From Oscheius sp. JU75 (Eukaryota; Nematoda; Chromadorea; Rhabditida; Rhabditidae), in contig JASJZC010000002.1 in the NCBI GenBank assembly GCA_037178855.1, forward strand, positions 6,770,501-6,834,500: a DNA stretch of 64,000 nt, in the 5' to 3' direction. The notes under the pieces are model-generated. The model had not been told where the DNA came from and did no database searches. It saw nothing but the letters and a program-made list of their open reading frames with translations. Positions 24,901 to 34,633 of this stretch are shown here, one piece after another (the stretch's first letter is position 1; every line of letters starts with the position of its first letter). The translations under genes and the position numbers were made by a program.

Positions 24901-26800
24901 ATGAACTTCGGCTCCCGGCTGCTAAAAGCAGCCCTGCCCATCTGTGGAGCGGCTGCTGGAACCTATTTGCTTACCTCCGAGCCCCGGACAGCCTTTGCCT
25001 TCGCCAAATCGCCAGCCACTGGCTACCAGAGCTTCGACGACTTGTTCCCACGAGGAACTTGGGACGATAACTGGGATTTGTAAGTGTGTCCTACTACTTT
25101 TTTTTAATTTAAATCTTCAGCCGGAAGCCTGCGAGTCTGATCAACAAGAAAAAGTACGAAAAGGCGAGCGATGAGGAGCGAAAGACGATGCTCAAGGAGA
25201 AGACGGCCACCGCGCAGCGAACAATCATCCTTATTCGTCACGGGCAGTATCAGATGGACACCAAGGACAAGTTCTTAACCGAGCTGGGTTGGTTCTACAT
25301 TCTTTTCCACATCTTACGGCTGAAATTGGTCTAAGAATTGTAGACGCTTTGGTTGGAAAGTGCCGTAACCCCTGTAGACCAGTTTCGAAGCCTCAAAGGC
25401 CGTTACTGAGAGTCTAAGAGCACATATAATCTGGAGAATCGGTGCTTTTGTGGACGGAAACAAGCAGAAAGTCATCAGAATCGGGTTTGAAACTGCATAT
25501 CTTAGAAAATTCGGTTGAAAGTATCGTACAGATATGCCAATTGTAGTAGAAAAAAAACCATGACGAGGCACAAAGTTTTTGATCAATTTTTTCACCTGCT
25601 ACCTTTCAAAATAACCCATTTACAGGAAGAGAACAGGCCATCTCCGTTGGAAAGCGACTCGCCCACTCCGGGATCACGTATGACGAGCTGACGATGTCGA
25701 CGATGAATCGAGCCACCGAGACGGCCAACCTCATTCTCGAACAGCTTCCGAAAGATCTGAAGCGGAGCTCCTGCTCGCTGCTCGAAGAAGGACCTCCCTA
25801 CCCGACCGTCCCGGAGGTCAGCCACTGGAGACCCGACAAGAATGTAAGTCTGCCAGCTGGCGAGCTGTGAGTGTTGAAGGAGTTTTTCGCCGAGGGAGCC
25901 CGAATTGAGAGCGCCTTCCGAAGATACATCCACAGAGCCGACCCGAAGCAGGAGAAGGACAGCGTCGAGATCATTGTCTGTCATGCCAATGTGATTCGGT
26001 ACTTCATTTGCAGGTGAGCCTTTCCCCAGTACTGTCAGAGACATTCTTCGGAGGCAAAAACAATTACAACTTCCTAAACTGCAGCTATTCTCCATATTTT
26101 GAGCTGGTGACGTTGAGATTTGGTTGAAAACACCGCAGATTCTTAATTTGATTGGTTGATTGAAAAAAAAGCGTGTAAGACCGCGAACAGGAACTCATTT
26201 CTTCAAGTCCGACTCGGAATCGAGTCGAGTCGAGTCGAACAGGTATAGTAACTAACTACAAGAAATTTAATGTACTGCTACGTCCGTATATCATAAAAAT
26301 AGCCAGAACCCTTAGAAAACAGCCAAAATTCGATTCTGGCCTAGCATAGAATTGGAACTAGGGCGGAAATAGGTTTAAAGAGATATATAAGTCAGGAATC
26401 TGTAGGTAGCTCCAATGCCTAACCATCTCCATCATTCATTCTATGGAGCTATCAGTTCCTGGTGAGCTAATGCGCAGATGACGTATGTTCGGTTCAGAGT
26501 TCGGTGTACAGCCAACCCACTGAGTTATCTTCAGTGTCCTTTATCGAACGGTCTGTTCCGGCTCGGAACTAGAGTACTCATGATGCGACAGTATAGAACA
26601 CAAGATTTCAGCTGAAGCACTTCGCAAAAGCTAATTTCCCTCTTTTCAGAATCCTTCAATTCCCTCCGGAAGGCTGGCTCCGCTTCAGTCTCGGCAACTG
26701 CAGCATCACGACCTTCGTCATCCGCCCCAACGGCAACGTCTCGATCCGTTCCGTCGGCGACATTGGGCATCACGCCCCGGAAAAGATCAGCTACACCTAA
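24901..26800 (+). CDS. pgam-5: PGAM5 mitochondrial Ser/Thr phosphatase
   Basis: Phosphoglycerate-mutase-fold protein phosphatase anchored in mitochondrial membranes, acting in mitochondrial quality control and stress signalling. Five exons join in phase (24901-25079, 25121-25287, 25626-25843, 25880-26013, 26650-26800) to 282 residues, matching the human length (289). The N-terminal hydrophobic segment ([18 protein letters not shown]) is the membrane anchor. WDDNWD (54-59) is the multimerisation motif. LIRHGQY places the phospho-acceptor His at H100 with R99 beside it, and CHANVIRY carries the second active-site His. The C-terminus [15 protein letters not shown] is strongly conserved. The 636-nt last intron holds a tRNA-like repeat and a short CGAGT array near 26210-26238. 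Confidence 0.95.
26440..26560 (-). mobile_element. tRNA-related SINE-like element in PGAM5 intron
   Basis: On the minus strand 'gataactcagtgggttggct' resembles a tRNA D arm/A box. The B-box half is weak. Read as a degraded tRNA-derived repeat, in the opposite orientation to the gene. Confidence 0.4.
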
Positions 26801-26983
26801 ATGACACGGTTTTATAGTCTTTTAAAAAGAATGAATTTTATTTATTTTGTCAGTCATATTTTTTGCCCGCGCTTCTTCTTCCAAGGCTACATTACACTTA
26901 TTGACCAGCCCGCCTAAGTGTCGACTATAAAACAATTCGGGTCGGCTTTTTTCAGGGTCAGTCAGTCTTTTGTCTTCATCCCA

Positions 26984-27909
26984 ATGAAACTTCTCGTCCT
27001 CTTGGCACTTTTGGGTCTCGCAGCGGCCGGTCCCTTCGGTTCCGTTCAGTCAATCGCCGTCAAGGGAAAACTGCTCTGTAATGGTGAGCCGGCTGAGAAT
27101 GTCAAGGTGAAGCTCTACGAGAGGGAAGTCATCCTGGACACCCTGCTGGATGAGAAGGTCTCCTCGAGGGATGGACGCTTTGAGATGAGCGGACACAAAA
27201 GCGAGCTGTCCACTATTGATCCCAAGGTCAACATCTACCACAAGTGCAACTACAATGGGGTGAGTCGATATGCACTGTCCCTGTCAATCTGTCTTTGTCT
27301 CTTACTCTGTCACTGTATCTGTCCCTGTTTCTACCTTACTCTCCCTGTTTCTGTCCCTGTTCACTGTCTCTGCCTACTTCCTCTATAACTCTTCATGTCA
27401 ACTGTTCCTGTCATCACTACTGTCTACGGTTTCTTCACCATCCCTGTTCCCGTCTCTCACTATCACTATCCCTCTACCACTGTTCATACCCCAGACTCTT
27501 CTTGTCTTTTTGTAACTGCTCCTGTCATTCGCTGTCGTTATTGCACTTTCAACTGTCACTTAATACCTCTAAACTGTCATTGTTCAATGGTCTTCTGCCA
27601 GTACCTCTCTGTCTCTAATCCTGGGTACTGTCACCGTGACTCTCTTTCTCTCTGCCCTAGTCTGTCTCAGTCAATCTCTGTCAACTTTCAGTTGCGCGCA
27701 TGTTCTTGTCACTTTCTGACTGTTACTGTTCCTGGATCTCTCATTTAATGTCAACCCATTGAATCCTTCAGATCTGCTTCAAGAAAGTCAGCATCAAGAT
27801 CCCGAAGAACTTCGTGACCGCTGGAGAGAATCCCGAGAAGACCTTCGACATTGGAGAGATCAACTTGGCCGGAGCCTTCAGCGGAGAGAGCACTGACTGT
27901 CTCAACTAG
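26984..27909 (+). CDS. Transthyretin-like protein 2
   Basis: Exons 26984-27259 and 27772-27909 give 137 residues with a signal peptide (MKLLVLLALLGLAAAG). Core motifs: FGSVQSIAVKGKLLCNG, KVKLYERE, STIDPKVNIYHKCNYNG, CFKKVSIKIPKNF, final STDCLN. It lacks the phase-1 intron after the YERE motif that the other family members have. Its single intron is at phase 0 after CNYNG, a position shared only with the gene at 32566. That 512-nt intron is a CTGT/CTCT-rich pyrimidine tract. A cttttttcag acceptor-like string 29 nt before the ATG may mark trans-splicing. Poly(A) signal at 27928-27933. Confidence 0.93.
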
Positions 27910-29738
27910 AAGAGTGATTGGAATGATAATAAAGATTCGGGTAAATACGGAACTTCAATAGTCGCTTTCTCTGTCTCTCTTTCGAAGAAGGAACTTGCGA
28001 GATTGTAGGTAAGGAACAGAAGATGGAATTGGTGTCGGCTGAAAATCAAGCGAATTGGGCTTTACCTGTACCTTGTGGAGAGGAGTAGATGGAGAGGTAC
28101 CAGGAAAGGTGGTTGCTTGTTCACCTTCGTCTGAAAGTCAGAGCTGGGGCCTGTGGGTTTTACTGGGACTGAACGGGAACGAGTCAAACCTAACGGGGAC
28201 ACAGCGAGCTGTGATGATCGGAGTCAGGGCAGGAATCGCGCTTACAAATGGCAAGTTTGGGTTTTGCATGGGTTTTTGTGGTGATATTGGCTAGGCAATC
28301 TTTGAAATTTCTGGGTTTTTCTGAGTCTGTATTGGAGACGCTTCCATAGTGATTCCTTCGCAGAAAGTGCATTTCTGCTCGATAGTTGGGGTCGATTCCG
28401 ACCTTTTGGTTGGGCTGGGAGTGATGGGAATGGGACTGTTGGGACTGATTGGACTGAGTGTTCATTAGTGTTCTGGTAATGATGGTTGCGCGAGTCATAG
28501 TCAAAGTAGTGAGCCAAAAAAAAAAAACTTCAGTGTGAACAACTAGATTTAAGGAAACATACCCATGTGTAAGGGGCAATTTCATGCCCTCTGTCTTCTG
28601 GCTTCCATTATGTACCGCAATTTTCACTAACACTCTTTTGAGATTCTGAACAAAACTGTATTAAAACATTATAGAAAAAACTAACCGTACACTTCCATCG
28701 TCCAGCATCTAACGGATTGCTCCTAGCTTTTTGTCTGAGGTTGGAACTCGTGAGTAGACCACTGCCTTGAGGCAAGCTTCGACCTTGGCGACAGACCTTC
28801 ATCGTGTCCTGATTAAGGGTAAATGTACAGTAGTGACAGTGATAATCGCTCTGTCTCTCTCTTTCTGTCTCTATGTCTATGTCTCCCTCCTACCAGTTGA
28901 CTCATGGTCCTTTGACTTCCTGTATCTAAAGATCAGTCGTCTGTCACCAGAGATCATGGAGAGTGAACTGAACTAACAGACATGATGAGAGACAGTATTT
29001 GCTATATTAGAATTCCGTACAAGAACTGTCAGTTCAAAGGTTCAGAGCCAGTTTCCCCATTTAGCATTCCCATACAATGCTATCGCTGCTGTTTTGTCTG
29101 TCCCAGTGCCCCTGTATCATCTTATTTTTTCCCAGGCAACGGAAAAACAAATAGAATATGACGGGATGGGGTGGGCTTTTGGCCCAACAGCATTAGTTTT
29201 TCTATTCAAGGCTCTGACTCAGCCTATCGCTCGTCAGGGTTTAAATAGCCGTGTCCTGGCTGACAGAGAGACACAACTACCGCTCTCTCCCTTCCACTCT
29301 CTCCTTAAACCTCACTCTGTCAAATATTTACAAGAGTATTTCATTGTGTGTGCCCTTTCCACCTCCCAATACCAACTGTTTACCAAACTAACGACTGTCT
29401 GTGTGTCTCGAAAATATAAATACGGGAGCCGTGAGAGGGGATTGAGACAGAACTTTTGTGCTTCTTCTTTCGGCCGATTCGGGTTAGGAGATTCTCTCCT
29501 GTAATGTCTTATCTGTCCCATTACTTCCAAAACTTGGATACGGGTCAGTCTGAACTGTCAGAGGACGGTACACGCTCTCTGTTAGTCTCAATCAGCCTCT
29601 GGTGAATCGGTTTCGGTCAATTGACTCTGTCTGTCTAGTTCAATCCAGTGTTTAGACTCTGAAACATCAAAACTGTTCCATTCCTCTTCCACTTTTTTGT
29701 CTATCTGCATATGTAATAATAATTTGATTTCCAGAAAC
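27910..29738. other. Spacer with retroelement remnant
   Basis: Apart from the gag-like remnant described separately I see no gene. The plus-strand frames at 28055-28294 and 29094-29504 resemble nothing. Confidence 0.5.
28190..28810 (-). pseudogene. Decayed BEL/Pao-type gag remnant
   Basis: On the minus strand a block with NHYGSVSN, a cysteine-spaced stretch and the end CKRDSCPDSDHHSSLCPR resembles the zinc-knuckle region of BEL/Pao gag proteins. A C-x2-C pair (CTFC) is present just upstream in another frame, so at least one frameshift separates the two. Further upstream the reading is broken by in-frame stops. Assignment is by motif style only. Confidence 0.35.
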
Positions 29739-30377
29739 ATGCGTACCCTCATCCTTCTCTGTCTCATTGCTCCCAGCTTTGCTCTTCTCGGAATTGGAAG
29801 AAAGCAGTCCGTGGCTGTTCAAGGACGTCTGATCTGTAACGGTCGACCGGCTGAAGGCGTCAAACTGAAGCTGTATGAGAAGGAAGCCAGTAAGTATTCT
29901 AACTTTCTAGTCTTATGGACACTACTTGCTCATAACGCTCTCGGGAAAAACGTGTCGACTCTCATCCATAGCCTAGTGGCTAGCGCGCTCGACCGTCATC
30001 GTGGCAACCCGGATTCGGTTCCCTGCTATTTTTTTTTCGCATTTTTCATGCAACCTCTGAGCTTTTTTGGACTGTGCTATGGCGTATAACTTCACTGTAT
30101 TTGTTTTTCAGCCTTTGATGTGAAGATGGACCAAGGAACCTCGAACCAAAACGGCGAGTTCCGTCTCCAGGGCTCTAAGACCGAGATCTCTACCATTGAC
30201 CCCAAGTTGAACATCTACCACAAATGCAACTATAACGGTCTTTGCTACAAGAAGATCGGTATCACCATCCCTGACAACTACATCAGCTCGGGAGCCAACC
30301 CGACCAAGGTCTACGACATCGGCACGTTGAACTTGGCGAACAAGTACAACGGCGAGACCACTGACTGCATCAATTAG
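29739..30377 (+). CDS. Transthyretin-like protein 3
   Basis: Exons 29739-29889 and 30112-30377 give 138 residues. Signal peptide MRTLILLCLIAPSFA, then LLGIGRKQSVAVQGRLICNG, KLKLYEKEA, the phase-1 intron common to the family, and TEISTIDPKLNIYHKCNYNG, CYKKIGITIPDNYISSG, TTDCIN. Closest within the window to the genes at 31953 and 33686. The intron carries a tRNA-like repeat. The ATG is preceded by 'atttccagaaac', again acceptor-like. Confidence 0.93.
29950..30045 (+). mobile_element. tRNA-related SINE-like element in TTR-like 3 intron
   Basis: The string 'tagcctagtggctagcgcg' is a near-perfect tRNA D arm/A box, followed at tRNA spacing by 'cccggattcggttccc' (B box) and then a T run of nine, as in a polymerase III terminator. 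The anticodon arm and acceptor pairing are poor, so a tRNA-derived repeat is more likely than a functional tRNA gene. Confidence 0.7.
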
Positions 30378-31952
30378 ATTTTCCCAATCCGTTTTCTGTA
30401 AAAACTTGCCGTTTTCTTCCCGATCATGTACATAAAGAGTCTGCTCAAAAACATGTCTTGTTTGTTTGCCGGCTGGCGAGAAACGGCGGTAGGTCACATG
30501 GAATTTCGGACTGTCACAATAGACCTCAATCTCGGATTAGAGACTGTGCCCGCCGTGTGAATGGCAAAATATGATTCAGGCTAAGAATAGAAGAGGCTGA
30601 ATAACATCAACAGGAAGTATGGGAGTACTTTATAGTGTGGATCTACCACTACTTTTCCTTATCTCTGTGCTTGAGACACAGACAACAGAGGATGTTTGTT
30701 CAAAACAGTGACGTGAGGGAAGCTCTATAGACTCTGTGGACTTCCAAAGGACTGAGAGACACTCTCAGTAGATGCCCTCTCACCAATGGGTACAGTCTAT
30801 GTTTTATCTTCAGTAGCAGACTTTTCCCACCAAAGGACAGCGGGGAGAGAGATGGAAGGACAGAGCCTGATCAGCAATTGTAGTCTGTAGTAGACTTTTG
30901 ATTCTGTAGTTTTTCATAGGACAGAGAGACAGTTTTCCAGAGGACAGACATATACAGAAGGTTTAGGATTAATCGGCTTTGACAGTTTCCTCTAAATAGG
31001 CTTCGTTGATGGTCAAGTGACAGTCTGTATTGTATAAGTTCATTCCGCTGCCAATGTGGACAACCCTCTTGACTGTCGTTCTGTTAGGCTACACACCAAT
31101 CTATACCAATCTCTCTAAAGTCATCTTTAATGCCATTCTTTCCTTCGTCACATACATACTTTGAGCTCTTGATGGTCTCTGAAATTCCCTAGCACTGGGA
31201 CTGCTTTCGTACTGCCCCCTTGAGGATCCTCCGTGAACTAACTGCTAGCAGGATCATGTCAAAGTGAGAGTTTTATTCAAAGAGTTGTGGGTGTTGTACT
31301 CTTACGCAGTTATAAAGAACAAGTGGCCTCACGATCCGACTCGCATCTTGGTTTGTATCTGATCATAGTCACTGCCTTTCTATCTTTCAGTCATTCTCTC
31401 TGGGGAGCTCCAGCTCGGAACAGTTTTTGCAGTGGTTCAGCGTCTGGGTCGAAGTGAACTACTTTTCTTAAAGCCTACCAAACGGGAAAGTATATGAATT
31501 CTCAATCATTCACTTGTGACAGTACATGTTGACTACATCTCCTATCGCTGCCTCATAATTATGCACTGCATTATGATTCTCTGACTCACTCTATTGTGAG
31601 AAACAGTGTATTTCCAAACAGCCAAACAGTGACGTGACGGCTTTGTTGTCTCCCCAATAACCAGACTATTAGCACAGGGGGAAGCCCACTCTGTTGGCTT
31701 TATAATTTCCCAAATCTCTATTGACTCACTCTATCTTGACCATCCCTGACCCTGATCTCCCAGTGACTCACCAGTAATTGCTCATGATTTCATAATCTCT
31801 GCTCTCTCGCCGTCTCTCTTAAGTTTGTGCCTCTCGGATTTTTGGGTTTTTGCCGCCCAGCAGCACAAATACTTCATGTTGACACGAGTCGTCGACTGTT
31901 CTTAAAGGGCCCATTCTGCCGTTGTCGTTACCAGTTGTCGCTACATACAATC
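30378..31952. other. Spacer, mostly duplicated arm
   Basis: No gene is supported. From 30932 on this is the right arm of the inverted duplication; 31477-31760 is the segment absent from the left arm. Confidence 0.6.
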
Positions 31953-32549
31953 ATGAACTACTTCCTCTGTCTACTCGCTCTCGTCGTCCCAGCCAGTACT
32001 CTGCTTGGAGTTGGAAGAACACAGTCTACTGCCGTACAGGGCCAACTGCTCTGCAATGGACAGCCTGCTGCCAATGTCAAAGTGAAGCTCTACGAGAAGG
32101 AGAGCAGTGAGTTTTATTTTGCTACCGAGCGCTAAAGCTGTTGCTTTTGCTATAGAAGTGCCTTTTCAGCCATGGACGTAAAGATGGCTGAAGGAACCAC
32201 GAATCAGAACGGACAGTTTCGTCTCCAGGGTTCTAAGACCGAGATCTCTACCATTGACCCCAAGCTGAACATCTACCACAAATGCAACTACAACGGTCCC
32301 TGCTACAAGAAGATCGGTATTACCATCCCTGACAACTACGTGACTAGTGGAGCCAATCCTACCCAGGTCTTCGATGTCGGAACCTTGAATCTGGCTAACC
32401 AGTACACTGGACAGACCACTGACTGTCTGAACTGAAGAATGCCTGTAATAAGATGTACATAAAGATTTATCCACCTCACACATTGTTCCAGGATGGCAGA
32501 AAGACAGAGAAACATCTAGGGATTAAATCTTCATTATAAAGACAGCTGA
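30932..32549 (+). repeat. Inverted duplication, right arm
   Basis: Reverse complement of 20093-21716 except for the indels noted there. It carries the TTR-like gene at 31953-32435 and its upstream region. The two arms are separated by about 9.2 kb holding the MITE, PGAM5 and two other TTR-like genes. Confidence 0.9.
31953..32435 (+). CDS. Transthyretin-like protein 4
   Basis: Exons 31953-32106 and 32170-32435 give 139 residues. Sister of the gene at 20205, without its 126-nt coding insertion and with an intact 63-nt phase-1 intron. Signal peptide MNYFLCLLALVVPAS; LLGVGRTQSTAVQGQLLCNG; KVKLYEKESS; MDVKMAEGTTNQNGQF; STIDPKLNIYHKCNYNG; CYKKIGITIPDNYVTSG; TTDCLN. This is the normal-length member of the pair and probably the functional reference. 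Confidence 0.94.
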
Positions 32550-32565
32550 GTATCAAAATTGTGAA

Positions 32566-33414
32566 TCAGTTGATGCAATCAGTAGACTCTCCACTGTACT
32601 TTCCGGCCAGGTTGATAGATCCAATGTCGAAAACCTTCTGAGGAGTGGGTCCATCAGTCACAAAGTTGTCGGGGACGGTGATGGAGACCTTCTTGTAGCA
32701 GGCAGATGACAGAAGCTAAAACTTTTCGTGTTAAAGCACAACTCTGATTCTACCCCCTCGTAGTTGCACTTGTGGTAAATGTTCAGTTTGGGGTCAATGG
32801 TGGAGACCTCGGTCTTGTGACCAGACAGCTCAAACTCGCCGTTCTCATTAGTGGTTCCTTCGGCCAATTTCACGTCAATTGCTGGAAGATGGCTATCAAA
32901 GAGTAATATCGAGCGGCTTACTGGCTTCCTTCTCGAAGAGTTTGACACGGATGTTGGCAGCTGGGACGCCATTACAGAGTAGTTTTCCTCTGACAGCAGC
33001 ACTCTGAAAGCATGATTGGAATCTCAGCAAAACTATTTATTGAAAAGCTTCAAAACATGTTTTGGACGAAAAACTTTGGGACTATCCAAGCCAGTCATTC
33101 AGCAGTTGTTGTCCAAAATCTTACAGGTAAGAAGGCCGTTTGGACGCTGCAAATGCGTCACTTCTCACGCTATTTTCAGACTAAAAAAAGAGAGACTTTT
33201 TCTGCTTGTCAGTGAACTTTAATATGAAGAACCCGAGTTTGATCCTCCAAAAGATGTTAGATCAATGAAACTCAATAAATTTTTGACGTGGAGCGTACAA
33301 GTACGTTTTATCGTCAGTTTCGATAGAAAGATTCACCTGATCGGTTCCAATGAGCCCAAAAAGCAGGCCGTTGGCAGAGAAGACGAGGGCACAGAGCGTG
33401 GCGACAAGAAGCAT
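32566..33414 (-). CDS. Transthyretin-like protein 5
   Basis: Four exons (33337-33414, 32922-33003, 32754-32881, 32566-32715) give 145 residues. Signal peptide MLLVATLCALVFSANG. It has both the phase-1 intron after EKEA and the phase-0 intron after CNYEG, plus an extra first intron of over 300 nt (33004-33336). At the third junction the only AG acceptor adds LLSSA before CYKK, which no other member has. The core is otherwise normal, ending STDCIN. It is convergent with the gene at 31953; the stop codons are about 130 bp apart. Confidence 0.88.
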
Positions 33415-33685
33415 CTTCTTTGACAATATCGACAACAACAGTCGCCTAAATACCGGTCCTTTGCTTTTTGTTACTCCCACAGAGAGATGGGTTGAACTGA
33501 TAGAGAAAGCGAGAGAGTGTGTGTAATTTCTAGAAAACAACATGACCACTTCGGGCAAGTGATATTTTCAGCTCGGAAGCGGGGTCAAGGGATGACGCTA
33601 TTATGAGTCATATCATTGTGGATATAATCTCTCTCTCTCCGATAGATAATTGCCATAGTTCCGGTAAATATGTTTATGCCCTCAA

Positions 33686-34247
33686 TCAATTGATACAATC
33701 GGTCGTCTGTCCTGTGTACTGGTTGGCCAGGTTGAGGGTTCCGATGTCAAAGACCTTCTGAGGATTCGAACCCGAACTGATGTAGTTGTCGGGGATGGTG
33801 ATTCCGATTTTCTTGTAGCAGAGACCGTTGTAGTTGCACCGATGGTAGATGTTGACTTTCGGGTCAATGTTTGAGATTTCGTTTTTGGAACCTTGGACCC
33901 GGAACTCGCCGTTCTGGTTGGTCTGTGTTTGGTCCAGCTTCACGTCGAAGGCTAGAAAAATATGAGATCAGAAAAAGAGACAGGGAGACAGAGAGACAGA
34001 CAGCCAAAGAGACTGAGAGATATAGAAACAATGAGACAGAGACAGAAACTTACTGCTTTCTTTCTCATACAGCTTGACCTTGACTCCTTGAGCAGGCCTT
34101 CCTAAAATTTCAGGCTACTGTTAGTACCAAAACCGGCAAACCATTACAGATGAGGCGACCCTGGACGGCCACAGATTGTGTCCTTCCCACACCAAGAAGT
34201 GAGATGGCTGGAGAAACAAGAGCGAGAAGAATGAGAAGACTGTTCAT
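33686..34247 (-). CDS. Transthyretin-like protein 6
   Basis: Three exons (34142-34247, 34054-34101, 33686-33951) give 139 residues. Signal peptide MNSLLILLALVSPAISLLG. It has an extra 40-nt intron inside the LICNG motif, not seen in any other member here, and the usual phase-1 intron. Core: KVKLYEKESS, SNIDPKVNIYHRCNYNG, CYKKIGITIPDNYISSG, TTDCIN. Very close to the gene at 29739. Confidence 0.92.
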
Positions 34248-34633
34248 AGTTGCCAATTGGCACATCACTCGGTGCTAAATACTCTCTGCCAATTGACAAA
34301 CAGCTAATATTTGAGCCCGACGGGGTCGGATATAATTTATCATCCGTATTTTGATAGACTTCCACAACAGTTACTCGTGAGTGTGAAGTCAACAGAGCAA
34401 AGTTCTGTCTTTCTGTATCTATGTACTTCCTGTCAATCACAAGCATTGAAAGAACCGTTTATAAATAAGTATATGAGTCAATAATTTAGGATAAATATGT
34501 TGGAAGGCGAGATTTTTGTGAGCCGTGTGCAGAAAGACATAAATTAGAAAGAGATGAAAGACTTATCAGAACCGTCTAGATTCCTCGGCCGGCTTGTCCC
34601 ATACTGGTGCTGGCCTAAAACTTTTTAGTCCTT
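34248..34633. other. Short spacer, nothing seen
   Basis: Lies between the TTR-like 6 promoter and the chitin synthase stop codon. No gene or clear repeat. Confidence 0.5.

Noticed and set aside
29950-30045. Functional tRNA gene
   Set aside because: A- and B-box strings are strong, but the acceptor and anticodon arms do not pair by eye and it lies inside an intron; a tRNA-derived repeat fits better.
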